This document shows positions 41,575 through 50,625 of a stretch of 64,000 nucleotides of DNA, one piece after another. The stretch spans positions 3,873,501 to 3,937,500 of the forward strand of contig NZ_WHLY01000002.1 of assembly GCF_009296315.1 (NCBI RefSeq), in the 5' to 3' direction. The stretch's first letter is position 1, and each line of letters begins with the position of its first letter. This DNA is from Salmonirosea aquatica. GTDB taxonomy: Bacteria; Bacteroidota; Bacteroidia; Cytophagales; Spirosomataceae. The position numbers and the translations under genes were made by a program. The notes beneath the pieces are model-generated. The model was not told the DNA's origin. It did no database searches and saw only the letters and a program-made list of their open reading frames with translations.

Positions 41575-43233
41575 ATGACGCTCGGTTTACAGACCCTCGA
41601 TTACGGTATTTTTCTGGTTTATTTCATCATTGTGGCATCCTATGGCTACTGGGTGTACACCCACAAGGGCAAACAGAACGGCGACAGCGCTAAAGATTTT
41701 TTCCTGGCCGAAGGTTCGCTGACCTGGTGGGCCATCGGGGCGTCCATCATCGCTTCCAATATTTCGGCTGAGCAGTTCATCGGTATGAGTGGGCAGGCTT
41801 TTCAGTTGGGAATCGCCATTTCGGTCTATGAGTTGCTTGGGGCGGTTTCGTTACTGATCGTGGCGGTGTACTTTCTGCCCATGTACCTCAAGAACAATAT
41901 TTTTACCATGCCGCAATTCTTGTCGCAACGCTACGACACGCGGCTGGCCACGATCATGGCGGTATTCTGGCTGTTCCTATACATCTTCGTCAATATGACG
42001 TCCATCATCTATCTGGGAGCGTTGAGCCTGGAAAAGATGACAGGATTTGGCTTCATGCCCTGCGCTACCTTTTTGGTGATGTTCGCCATCGTCATCACGC
42101 TGGGGGGCATGAAAGTGATCGGCTATACGGATGTCATTCAGGTCGTGTGCCTTATTTTCGGAGGGTTGGCTACCACTTACCTCGCGCTCGGCTTACTTTC
42201 AGAACGGGTCGGGACGGGAGCGGGCGTTTTTGAAGGATTAAGCATGATTGCTCAGAAAGCTGATAGCCATCTCCACATGATTTTCAAGCCCGGTGAGTAC
42301 AGTGTCCACGATGGGCGCGGCGGCTTCATCGACGCTTACAATCAATTGCCGGGCGTGATGATGTTCATCATCGGCGGACAGTTTGTCAATAACCTCAACT
42401 ACTTCGGCTGCAACCAGTACATCACGCAGCGCGCTTTGGGTGCCGATCTTAAAACCGCCCGCAGCGGGTTGCTGTTCGCCTCGGTGCTCAAAATGTTCAT
42501 GCCTCTGATCGTGGTACTGCCCGGTCTGGCTGCCTACGTGTTATTCCAGGAGAATGCTGATCCCGCCATCATTGGCGGCATTACCGACAATAATATCGTC
42601 AAACCCGACAATGCCTACCCGGTACTTCTGAACCTATTACCTACCGGCCTGAAAGGCCTGGCCTTCGCCGCGCTTACTGCCGCCATCGTGGCGAGCCTGG
42701 CCGGAAAAGCCAACAGTATTTCCACGATTTATATGCTCGACATCCACAAGAAGTTTTTCCAACCCGGTATGTCCGAAAAACAAACCGTCTGGACCGGCCG
42801 CGTCGCCATCGTGGTATCTTTTGTAATTGCTCTGGTGGTGAGCCCTTTGCTGCGCAACTTTGGGCAGGCATTCGAGTACATTCAGGTGTACACAGGCTAT
42901 ATCTCGCCAGGTATCCTGAGTATTTTCCTACTGGGTTTCTTCTGGAAAAAAGCCACCGCCAACGGTGCTCTCACGGCAGCCATTCTCAGCGTAGCTTTGT
43001 CAGCTTTCATCGAATATCAGTTTCCGGCTTTTCCTTTCCTGAACCGCATGGGTGTGGTGTTCTGGATTTGTTCGCTGGTGCACATTGCCATCAGTTTGGC
43101 GCAGTCGGGCGGTAAAGACAGTCCCAAAGCCTTTATATCCAAGCGCGAATGGTTTTCGGTTACGCCCTCATTCCGCTACGGCGCAGCGGGCGTTGTGGCG
43201 TTGTTTTGTCTGATATATTGGATTTGGTGGTAA
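41575..43233 (+). CDS. Sodium:solute symporter (SSS/SGLT family), probable sugar transporter
   Basis: A 552-residue membrane protein with about 14 helices. 'AEGSLTWWAIGASIIASNISAEQFIGMSG' is the SSS first-helix signature, and 'LGGMKVIGYTDVIQVVCLIFGGL' and 'NCNQYITQRALGA'-like sequence ('FGCNQYITQRALGAD') match sodium/sugar symporters of the vSGLT group. It would import a sugar with Na+. It is followed 30 bases later by an NTF2-like gene and may form a two-gene operon. Confidence 0.9.
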   Translation: MTLGLQTLDYGIFLVYFIIVASYGYWVYTHKGKQNGDSAKDFFLAEGSLTWWAIGASIIASNISAEQFIGMSGQAFQLGIAISVYELLGAVSLLIVAVYFLPMYLKNNIFTMPQFLSQRYDTRLATIMAVFWLFLYIFVNMTSIIYLGALSLEKMTGFGFMPCATFLVMFAIVITLGGMKVIGYTDVIQVVCLIFGGLATTYLALGLLSERVGTGAGVFEGLSMIAQKADSHLHMIFKPGEYSVHDGRGGFIDAYNQLPGVMMFIIGGQFVNNLNYFGCNQYITQRALGADLKTARSGLLFASVLKMFMPLIVVLPGLAAYVLFQENADPAIIGGITDNNIVKPDNAYPVLLNLLPTGLKGLAFAALTAAIVASLAGKANSISTIYMLDIHKKFFQPGMSEKQTVWTGRVAIVVSFVIALVVSPLLRNFGQAFEYIQVYTGYISPGILSIFLLGFFWKKATANGALTAAILSVALSAFIEYQFPAFPFLNRMGVVFWICSLVHIAISLAQSGGKDSPKAFISKREWFSVTPSFRYGAAGVVALFCLIYWIWW

Positions 43234-43263
43234 GATGAGAGACGACAGGAAACCGATTATGAC

Positions 43264-43728
43264 ATGAAAAAAGCAATACGTTGGATCATCCCCCTGGCCA
43301 TCGGCTTAGGTACCTTAGCCTCGCCTGCTCACGCGCAGGATTCCAAAAATGAAGTGCTGCAGGTAGCGCAAGATCTGCTGGATGCCATTGGAAAAGGAGA
43401 TACGGCGGCTTTTCGTAGTCTGTTTTTACCCCATGCCATGATCTATACAGTACGTGAAAAAGACGGGCAGACCGTTACCGCCAGTCGATCACCTTTTGCC
43501 GCTACCTTTCGGCCCGGTACCGTGGTGAAAGAAGAGATGAAAGACCACGGCGTGGACGTGCGGGTACAGGGTAATATGGCCCAGGTGTGGGCTCCCTACA
43601 ATCTGTGGGTCAATGGTACCTTCTCGCACTGCGGCGTGGATGTGTTTACACTGCTCAAAACTAACGAGGGTTGGCGCATCGCTGCCTTATCATATACCAT
43701 CGAGAAGGAAGGGTGTGAGGTACCTTAA
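43264..43728 (+). CDS. Exported NTF2-like (SnoaL/DUF4440) protein
   Basis: A 154-residue protein with a signal peptide ending near 'ASPAHAQ' (residue 25). The rest is one NTF2-like fold: 'VAQDLLDAIGKGDTAAFRSLFLPHAMIYTV' then 'VQGNMAQVWAPYNLWVNGTFSHCGVDVFTLLKTNEGWRIAALSYT'. Such domains bind small ligands or are minor enzymes. It lies 30 bases after the symporter gene and is probably cotranscribed. Confidence 0.85.
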   Translation: MKKAIRWIIPLAIGLGTLASPAHAQDSKNEVLQVAQDLLDAIGKGDTAAFRSLFLPHAMIYTVREKDGQTVTASRSPFAATFRPGTVVKEEMKDHGVDVRVQGNMAQVWAPYNLWVNGTFSHCGVDVFTLLKTNEGWRIAALSYTIEKEGCEVP

Positions 43729-43804
43729 ACTGCAAACCCGGTCATCCCGCACGCATGAAGCCGCTAAGGGGTTGATTCTGAGTATGTTTTTAAGTAACCC
43801 GTAT

Positions 43805-43830
43805 ACAGCCGCTTTTTTGGGCTGTTTTTA
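43805..43830 (+). terminator. Probable terminator after the symporter operon
   Basis: ACAGCC (43805-43810) pairs with GGCTGT (43820-43825) around a 9-base loop and is followed by TTTTAA. The stem is short (6 bp), so support is moderate. Confidence 0.55.
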
Positions 43831-43914
43831 AGAAATCCTTCTTATTCAATTTTTTAGCAGTATTGGATTGTATTGTTCATTTGTTGGAGGTATCCTGCTT
43901 TTTGGCTACCTTTT

Positions 43915-43937
43915 GACAGGAAATTATATTTCCTGTC
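43915..43937. repeat. Perfect 10-bp dyad upstream of the three-gene operon
   Basis: GACAGGAAAT (43915-43924) and ATTTCCTGTC (43928-43937) are perfect reverse complements with a TAT centre. The remaining 257 bases up to the start at 44195 hold no convincing gene. The short, AT-rich centre suits a protein-binding operator more than a terminator. Confidence 0.6.
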
Positions 43938-44194
43938 TCTTTCCAATCTTCACTCCCAAGCTGGGTAGGTACCTGTCCCGCCTAAGGTGGAAGTAAAGTA
44001 ATTCATCCAACATTCTGGAAACGTATACAAGGAATACCAATGCAGCAGCAGCTTTGTTTGTATGAAAGTTGCTGCTGATTTGCCTGAAATCCAGGTATTT
44101 GACGTGACGGACATTGCCAGGCAGAGGGAGAGTCAAGGCCAATTGCCATCAGGAAAAACAGAGTAAACCCAACTGAATTATAAACCTCTCTCGA

Positions 44195-45310
44195 ATGGAC
44201 AAATTGTACCAACCAATCCTGGTCACGTCTCCCGAACCAAATCATGCCCCACAAGATGTACTAACGCTCACCCAATTTCTGGATTTACTCAAGGAAGAAG
44301 AAGACTACTATCCCGGAGAGCAGCACAACACTGTGCTGATGATCACCCGCTTGCGAAAAATATTCTATGACCAATGGGGTTGGAACACCCAGTTGGTACG
44401 CGCCCGCGCGCACATCGAGACCCGCTATCAGGTAACCGTAGTGGACGATCCGGCCGATGTCAATGTACCAATAAAGCATGCAAAGCCTATCCCAAGGTAC
44501 AAGGACAACGAATATCAGCCCAGGCATAGGGTCATCACCTACCGGGCGGACGATCGCGTGTACGGCAGTAGTCGGGTGGGGAAGGTGCCGGATATCTACA
44601 AAAATGACCATCAGGAGGTAGTGCTACCCGATGGGTTTTATTGTGATGTAGCCCATATCCTGGCGGGGTTGGATGCCGCCAATTTTCCTCAGGTCGTTAG
44701 CCCGTTACCTTCTTTCCTGTCCTTTCTGAATGGATTGGTTCCTCATGTGGATGCCAACATCGATGTAGCTACCTGGCTGGGTGACATCGGTAGTTCGTCC
44801 GGAGACTTTCTGTTCAAATATCTGAAAAATGACTCCAAGCCCATCGGTAGCCATGCAGAGCAACAGTCTATCGACCTTGAAACCCCTGGCTCCGATATGC
44901 TGGGGAATATAGATACCTACGTGATTGCCCGGCATTACGCCATATCCTCGGCCAATGGTCAGCGCGTGACGGAAATTCTAAAAGATTATTACATGTCGGA
45001 CCAAAAAGGTAGCACATTCAGGCAAAACCGTTTTTCGATCTACTGCCAGGCGGTAGGCCTTAAGGGCTGGGATGGCGACAAATTTGCCAATGAAGCGCAG
45101 TGGCTTGCCTATTACTACAAGCAACTTAGAAACGATGTGTGTTTTCAGGTATTCAGCCTCACGGTAGAAAACCTGAAAAGTATACTACTGATGATCCGCA
45201 TCTTTTTCAATGGATTTCCAGAGGTTTTAAAACTTGATTTGCTATTGCGGATTTACCTGAATGCTCTGAAAGGCCTTATCAAACAAGAATCTCACCCTCG
45301 ACTTGCCTGA
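44195..45310 (+). CDS. Uncharacterised soluble protein, first gene of a three-gene operon
   Basis: A 371-residue protein I do not recognise. There is no signal peptide or N-terminal membrane helix. Conserved-looking parts are 'FYCDVAHILAGLDAANFP' (about 149-166) and 'IDVATWLGDIGSSSGDFLF' (about 190-208); Asp, His and Asp residues in them could form a metal or catalytic site, which is a guess. The C-terminal 60 residues are helical and Leu/Ile-rich. It ends 3 bases before a polytopic membrane protein, itself 2 bases before a 7TM-DISM kinase. Its coding sequence contains no GGTACC. Confidence 0.7.
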   Translation: MDKLYQPILVTSPEPNHAPQDVLTLTQFLDLLKEEEDYYPGEQHNTVLMITRLRKIFYDQWGWNTQLVRARAHIETRYQVTVVDDPADVNVPIKHAKPIPRYKDNEYQPRHRVITYRADDRVYGSSRVGKVPDIYKNDHQEVVLPDGFYCDVAHILAGLDAANFPQVVSPLPSFLSFLNGLVPHVDANIDVATWLGDIGSSSGDFLFKYLKNDSKPIGSHAEQQSIDLETPGSDMLGNIDTYVIARHYAISSANGQRVTEILKDYYMSDQKGSTFRQNRFSIYCQAVGLKGWDGDKFANEAQWLAYYYKQLRNDVCFQVFSLTVENLKSILLMIRIFFNGFPEVLKLDLLLRIYLNALKGLIKQESHPRLA

Positions 45311-45313
45311 ACT

Positions 45314-46528
45314 ATGAAACCTCTAAAACAAATTTACTACGTACTCCTCTCGGTGTTGGGGGTGCTGTTTTTGCCCTACATAGGTGCCTGGATAAAATAC
45401 GAGGGCAATTTTTCCAAAGACTATTTCAACTTTCCGGCCCTGTCTGCCCCTGACAAGGCCGGGTTTAGTGTACTGGCATTTTCTATGGCTGCCGCCTTTT
45501 TCCTAGCGGTGGTCGTGCTGTATGCGTTCCCTCGGGTCTATGGTTTTAAAAAAGTAAAATTTACGCCCACCCAACCCTCCGCCAAAATACCCCTCCCGAT
45601 TTGGTTTTGGGTGGGGCTGGTTGTCTGGGGATTGACGTTATTTATGACCTGCGGAAAGTTTCAAGAGCCAAAATGGCTGTTGAATTGGGCCTACATCCCG
45701 CTCTTCTGGGGATTTACTCTCATGCTGGATGGCTGGGTCTACATCCGAGCTAATCGAAACTCCCTGTTGAGCAAGTCACCACACGAAGTAATTGGCATAG
45801 GAGCGGCGGCTACCGTAGGCTGGCTGCTGTTCGAGTACCTCAACTTTTTTGTGGACGACAACTGGTTTTATCCCAAGGCCGACATCGTTCCTGAGGACGA
45901 ATTCGGGGTTTATGCGATCATCGGCGCCTCTGGGTTGATGCCCGCCGTATTCGAGATTTACAACCTGATGAATACCTTTCCCGCCTTCAGGCATCGCTAC
46001 GACCAGGGGCCGAAAATAGCTACCTCCCGACGAACCCGCAACATCATCCTGATTGTGGCGCTGACGGGCCTGTTCTCCATTAGTTTTTTTCCCGAGGTGA
46101 TGTTTGGCGTTCTCTGGATTTCCCCCCTGATTGTTTTCACGGTAGTACTCGAAAACCTGGGCATCTGGACGCCCCTCACCCCCATAAAAGACGGCAACTG
46201 GTCGCCTTTCCTGAAATACTCGCTTTGCTACGTCATCTACGGGTTTTTGCTCGAATGCTGGAATTACTTCAACGCTATTCACGACCCCCTGGATCCGGCC
46301 AACATCACTGCGTACACCCCCGCCCACTGGGTATACAGCATTCCCTATATTACTAAATTTCACGTCTTTGAAATGCCGTTAGTTGGGTACTTGGGCTATC
46401 TGCCCTTTGGGGCCTATTGCGCCGTTTGGTGGATTTTGTGCGCCTTTTTACTTAATATTCCCACCCAATTTGCCCACGATGAGTACTCGGAAGTACGAGC
46501 GGAGCCATTAGAAATCTACACCAACTGA
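45314..46528 (+). CDS. Uncharacterised polytopic membrane protein, second gene of the operon
   Basis: A 404-residue protein with about ten predicted membrane helices and no recognised domain. Residues in loops include 'EYLNFFVDDNWFYPKADIVPEDEFGVYAI' (about 177-205) and 'ENLGIWTPLTPIKDGNWSPFLKY' in the second half. Aromatic residues are frequent. It may be a transporter or an enzyme with an intramembrane site, but nothing decides this. It lies between the unknown soluble protein and the histidine kinase with gaps of 3 and 2 bases. No GGTACC lies within it. Confidence 0.75.
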   Translation: MKPLKQIYYVLLSVLGVLFLPYIGAWIKYEGNFSKDYFNFPALSAPDKAGFSVLAFSMAAAFFLAVVVLYAFPRVYGFKKVKFTPTQPSAKIPLPIWFWVGLVVWGLTLFMTCGKFQEPKWLLNWAYIPLFWGFTLMLDGWVYIRANRNSLLSKSPHEVIGIGAAATVGWLLFEYLNFFVDDNWFYPKADIVPEDEFGVYAIIGASGLMPAVFEIYNLMNTFPAFRHRYDQGPKIATSRRTRNIILIVALTGLFSISFFPEVMFGVLWISPLIVFTVVLENLGIWTPLTPIKDGNWSPFLKYSLCYVIYGFLLECWNYFNAIHDPLDPANITAYTPAHWVYSIPYITKFHVFEMPLVGYLGYLPFGAYCAVWWILCAFLLNIPTQFAHDEYSEVRAEPLEIYTN

Positions 46529-46530
46529 TT

Positions 46531-48636
46531 ATGAGAAAATGGATAATCCTGTGGGCGTTGGTGCTTGGATTTTCTGTGGTAAAATCTCAGCCCATTGTAT
46601 GGGACGGCACCAAAGAGTCTGTCGGAATTGGTCGTCAGGTATCTTATTACGAAGACCCAGAAGGTGTCCTGACTATCGACCAGGTCAGTTCAGACTCGCT
46701 GGCTTCCCGCTTTACCCGGTCGACCAAAGACATTCTAAATTTTGGGTTTAGCGAATCGGTGCACTGGGTTCGGTTCAACGTGGATAATCGAACCCAGGAG
46801 ACCCTATTGCTGGAAGTAGCCCAACCCTACCTGCCCGTCGCCGACCTGTATTATCGGGAGCCGTCAGGGAAATGGCATGTTCAAAAATCAGGGTACCAGG
46901 TCAATTTGTATAAAAAAAGGGTAAAGCATTTTTATCAGATTTTTACCTTACCTACCTACCCCACGCCGGTTTACCTCCGGTATGTGTCCTATTCCCAGCC
47001 CGTGCCCTTGTCCATCTGGAAGGAACAGGCTTTTGAAGTAAAATCCAATAAGCAGATTATCGTGTACGGGATGTACTTTGGGGTGTTGTTGTTTGTGATT
47101 ATCAACAACCTGTTCCTTTTCCTATCCCTGCGTCGGTCTATTTACCTCCATTATGTCTTCGTCGTTGTTTTCTACATCCTCGATGTGGCCTGTGTCATGG
47201 AGGGGTTCATTCTCTACCTCTATCCCGAAATAGATCTGCTGTATTGGTTCCTGTTGGTTCCGAACATCAGTACGGCTGTTACCTTCTGGTTTGGTATTCG
47301 GTTTCTGGAAGTTAAAAAATACACCCCCAGACTGTATCGATTTTCGCTAGTAATATTGGCTTATTGTGTTTCGTACATCGTATGGTCCATGTACCTGCCC
47401 CTGATGGTAGAAGTACCCTTAAATTCGATCCATTCGCTTTTTAATTTGGGTTTCATATTATATCTGGGAATTCAAACGGGCCGGAAGGGCAACCGATCGG
47501 GCTATTATTACGCTTTCTCGTATACCTTTTTTGTGCTGTTGATTTTTGTCGAGGCGTTCTACATCCAGGTAGGTAGCCCCACCTACCTTTTCGAACTAAC
47601 GCATGTATCGATCGGTATTTTCCTGGAAGTACTTTTCCTGGCCTACCTGTTATCCAGGCGGTTTGAATGGGAACGACAGGATATCGAAAAAGCCAAGACC
47701 GATGCCCAGCAAATGCTACTGGAGAAAACCCGAGAAAACGAGCGCATTTTACTGGTCCAAAATGAAACCCTGGAACGGGAAGTAGCCGAACGTACCAAAG
47801 CGATTGAACACAAATCCGTGCAACTCCAGCAATCACTCGACCATCTCAAAAATACTCAGGCACAGCTCGTGCAAAATGAAAAATTGGCCAGCCTGGGTGA
47901 GCTTACGGCAGGCATTGCCCACGAAATTCAGAATCCGCTGAACTTCGTCAACAACTATTCGGAAGTGAACCTGGAATTATTCGGGGAACTCACTGAAGAA
48001 CTGGAAAAAGAAAACCTGTCGGAAGCCCGGGCGATCATCAACGACCTGACCGAAAATGAGCAGAAAATCAACCACCACGGACGCCGGGCCGATGCCATTG
48101 TAAAAGGCATGCTCGATCATGCCCGCACGGTTCCTGGCGATAAAACGCTTACCAACCTGAATGCCCTGGCCGACGAGTTTCTGCGACTGGCTTATCAGAG
48201 CATCCGGGCTAAAAACAGCGATTTTCAATGCGAACTCCATACGGAATTCGATCCTGAGCTGGGCAAGATCAACATGGTGAGCTCCGAAATAGGCAGGGTA
48301 CTGTTGAACCTGTACAGCAATGCCCTCTATTCACTAGCGCAGCGGCAGCAAATGTCTGATCCTGATTACACACCTGCGTTGTGGGTGAGCAGTAGTCGTG
48401 GCACGGGCGAAAGCGCATCTATCCGCATTCGGGACAACGGTACAGGTATGGCCGAAGAAGTGAGGGCTAAAATCTTCCAGCCATTTTTCACGACCAAGCC
48501 TCCGGGTGAAGGTACCGGCCTGGGGCTTTCCCTGAGTTATGATATTATCACCAAAGGCCACGGCGGGACGATCGAAGTGAAAAGTACCGAGGGGGTAGGT
48601 ACTACCTTTGTGATTGTACTTCCATTGGCTGAGTGA
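46531..48636 (+). CDS. 7TM-DISM sensor histidine kinase, third gene of the operon
   Basis: A 701-residue kinase. A signal peptide (about 1-19) leads into a DISMED2 extracellular sensing domain (about 30-165, with '[28 protein letters not shown]'), seven membrane helices (about 180-375), a coiled coil (about 380-450), and the kinase core: phospho-acceptor His464 in 'GIAHEIQNP', N box around '[12 protein letters not shown]', and 'GTGMAEE', '[19 protein letters not shown]' of the ATPase domain. DISM extracellular domains are thought to bind carbohydrate-like ligands. No response regulator is beside it. It starts 2 bases after the membrane protein gene. Confidence 0.92.
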   Translation: MRKWIILWALVLGFSVVKSQPIVWDGTKESVGIGRQVSYYEDPEGVLTIDQVSSDSLASRFTRSTKDILNFGFSESVHWVRFNVDNRTQETLLLEVAQPYLPVADLYYREPSGKWHVQKSGYQVNLYKKRVKHFYQIFTLPTYPTPVYLRYVSYSQPVPLSIWKEQAFEVKSNKQIIVYGMYFGVLLFVIINNLFLFLSLRRSIYLHYVFVVVFYILDVACVMEGFILYLYPEIDLLYWFLLVPNISTAVTFWFGIRFLEVKKYTPRLYRFSLVILAYCVSYIVWSMYLPLMVEVPLNSIHSLFNLGFILYLGIQTGRKGNRSGYYYAFSYTFFVLLIFVEAFYIQVGSPTYLFELTHVSIGIFLEVLFLAYLLSRRFEWERQDIEKAKTDAQQMLLEKTRENERILLVQNETLEREVAERTKAIEHKSVQLQQSLDHLKNTQAQLVQNEKLASLGELTAGIAHEIQNPLNFVNNYSEVNLELFGELTEELEKENLSEARAIINDLTENEQKINHHGRRADAIVKGMLDHARTVPGDKTLTNLNALADEFLRLAYQSIRAKNSDFQCELHTEFDPELGKINMVSSEIGRVLLNLYSNALYSLAQRQQMSDPDYTPALWVSSSRGTGESASIRIRDNGTGMAEEVRAKIFQPFFTTKPPGEGTGLGLSLSYDIITKGHGGTIEVKSTEGVGTTFVIVLPLAE

Positions 48637-48935
48637 ACGGAATAAGGACAAATAAGCGGACAGCTCTTTTAATTACAAAGCAGAAAAGGCCTTGCGGCTA
48701 GACGATTGTCATTCTGACTAGCGAAAATTCCTACACCTTCCGTACAGCACGGCCTTCAATCTGACTTCTTGCTTATCTACCCGGATCAGTAATCGGTCGA
48801 ATAATGTTTGCCGATTGTCGATTTGGTTTGCGGATCGAATTTTCCTGTTGTAGCATTGTCCGTCGTTGGCAGCAACACCGCCACAACATAACTCAGAAAA
48901 TAATTTTCAATTCCAATCAATCAAACCGTACCCGA

Positions 48936-49607
48936 ATGCACAACAACACTTTAATCGGCGCTGCGATGGCGGCCCTTCTCCTGACCGGCGGATTTTATGC
49001 TGCTCCCGACCAGGCCGAAAGCCAGGCACAATTCACCCTTGCCCCGGGTGTGACCAAAGCCACAACCTTTGCGGTGGATGCCAGCCAGAGTTCGATACGC
49101 TGGAAATCAAAGAAAGTGGGCGGTGAGCATATCGGGATTGTCAAGATGGCCAATGGCCAGCTCAATGTGGATGGAAGCAAACTTACGGGGGGTACCTTCG
49201 TGGCCGACATGAAATCGCTGCGGGATGTAGACAAGGGAGAATCCAATCCTTTCAATGAGCGGTTGGTTAATCACTTGCGGTCCGAAGACTTTTTCTCGGT
49301 GGAGAAATTCCCTACCTCCACTTTTAAAATCACCAGTGCCAAACCCATTAAGGGTGCCAAAGCTGGAGAGCCTAACTATACCATCGGTGGCGATCTGACG
49401 ATCAAAGGTACCACCAAGCCCCAGACTTTTCCGTCAGTGGTAACTATTTCAGGTGATGCCGTTCAGGCAACCGCCAATTTTATGGTCAATCGTCTGGATT
49501 ATGACATCAAGTACCGGGCCGCGATCATCGGCACCGCCGCTGACAAAATCATCGAAGATACATTTCTGCTGGATCTGAAAATTGTGGCTAATAAAGCTTC
49601 TATTTGA
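48936..49607 (+). CDS. YceI-family exported protein
   Basis: A 223-residue protein with an N-terminal signal peptide ('NTLIGAAMAALLLTGGFYAAP'). The YceI lipocalin-like barrel follows: 'FAVDASQSSIRWKSKKVGGEHIGIVKMANGQLNVDGSKLTGGTFVADMKSL', 'SEDFFSVEKFPTSTFKITSAKP' and 'NYTIGGDLTIKGTTKP'. YceI proteins bind polyisoprenoids in the periplasm and respond to stress in other bacteria. ATG at 48936 is used, since 44 residues upstream in the frame are unlike a signal. A very stable terminator follows. Confidence 0.9.
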   Translation: MHNNTLIGAAMAALLLTGGFYAAPDQAESQAQFTLAPGVTKATTFAVDASQSSIRWKSKKVGGEHIGIVKMANGQLNVDGSKLTGGTFVADMKSLRDVDKGESNPFNERLVNHLRSEDFFSVEKFPTSTFKITSAKPIKGAKAGEPNYTIGGDLTIKGTTKPQTFPSVVTISGDAVQATANFMVNRLDYDIKYRAAIIGTAADKIIEDTFLLDLKIVANKASI

Positions 49608-49637
49608 TGGGGAAAGTAGAGGTACCTTTTACTTGTG

Positions 49638-49670
49638 AAAGCCCGGCTGCGCGCAGCCGGGCTTTTCCTT
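49638..49670 (+). terminator. Terminator of the YceI gene
   Basis: A near-perfect palindrome (AAAGCCCGGCTGC, then its complement, through 49665) with a four-base GCGC centre, followed by TTCCTTTT. Confidence 0.85.
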
Positions 49671-49751
49671 TTATTCTGAACTCGATTTCAAATCCGGGTG
49701 GTCGCCATTAAAACGATAAGTATTTCACTCGGAAATATTCAGGAGAGATGT

Positions 49752-49759
49752 TATATTTG
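49752..49759 (+). promoter_or_regulatory. -7 box upstream of the Uma2 gene
   Basis: TATATTTG matches TAnnTTTG exactly and lies 24 bases before the ATG at 49783. No -33 TTG at the usual distance was found. Confidence 0.4.
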
Positions 49760-49782
49760 GTCTTACCCGAAAACATTGCGAT

Positions 49783-50400
49783 ATGTTAGCGACCCGATCC
49801 AAAACTGGAACCACAAAACCGCGTGCGGAGGTACCCTCCTATCTGATCTACGAACACCTCGACGGTCAGCCTATCCACTACAAGGACTACCGGGAAGTTA
49901 TGTCAGGTACCAAAACTTTTGCTGAAATCATGGGGTCGAGCGGTATACAATCTTTAATCATCGCCTACCTGCAAAGACTACTTTTCACGCGATTGGATGA
50001 AGGAAAGTTTACCATCTTATCCAGTGAATCGGGTTTACACCTTGACAAGCGGAATAATTTAGCGGGCGATATTCTCATTTTTACCAACGAAACACTACCT
50101 ATTTCCGCGATCAATGAGCAGTATGTGACTGTACCGCCCAAGGTAGTGATCGAAGTTGACATCGCTGCCGACCCACTTGATATGGAGGCTGATACCTACC
50201 TTTTCACCAAAACCCAAAAACTACTCGATTTTGGGGTCGAAAAGGTAATTTGGATCACGACCAAAACCAAAAAAGTGACCGTGGCTACCCCGCAAGCTGA
50301 CTGGCAAGTAAAAGATTGGCACAAAGAGGTTGAAATTCTGGAAGGGATTACTTTCAATGTGGGAAAATATTTGGTAGAAAAAGGGTCGACGTTTGCATAA
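49783..50400 (+). CDS. Uma2-family PD-(D/E)XK nuclease-like protein
   Basis: A 205-residue protein. The Uma2/DUF820 core shows 'NNLAGDILIF' (Asp), 'KVVIEVDIAAD' (Glu in the EvD segment) and 'TKTQKLLDFGVEKVIWI' (Lys), the arrangement of a restriction-endonuclease-like active site. Uma2 proteins are abundant in cyanobacteria and some Bacteroidota, and their role is unclear. It stands alone and is followed by a 225-base gap with no gene. Confidence 0.82.
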   Translation: MLATRSKTGTTKPRAEVPSYLIYEHLDGQPIHYKDYREVMSGTKTFAEIMGSSGIQSLIIAYLQRLLFTRLDEGKFTILSSESGLHLDKRNNLAGDILIFTNETLPISAINEQYVTVPPKVVIEVDIAADPLDMEADTYLFTKTQKLLDFGVEKVIWITTKTKKVTVATPQADWQVKDWHKEVEILEGITFNVGKYLVEKGSTFA

Positions 50401-50625
50401 TTGCCTACTTGCAGAATCAGAAGTTATTGGTAGATGAATAAAGCCGTAAAGATGACTCGTTGTTTGGTTTAGCTGTTACCCCTACTGGATTCATATATAC
50501 AAACAATATTATTTCTACGGAGGTATTAACCCGCTGGTCGGTACTTTATAAGTTAATTCATCCATCAATAATAGTAAACTGGTGGTTTGCCATATTTAAA
50601 GTCTTTGACTTGACAAGGCACCCAA

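Noticed and set aside
43924..44254. Two overlapping minus-strand frames of 72 and 83 codons before the unknown operon
   Set aside because: Composition is unlike coding sequence, one overlaps the operon's first gene, and they cover the dyad region.
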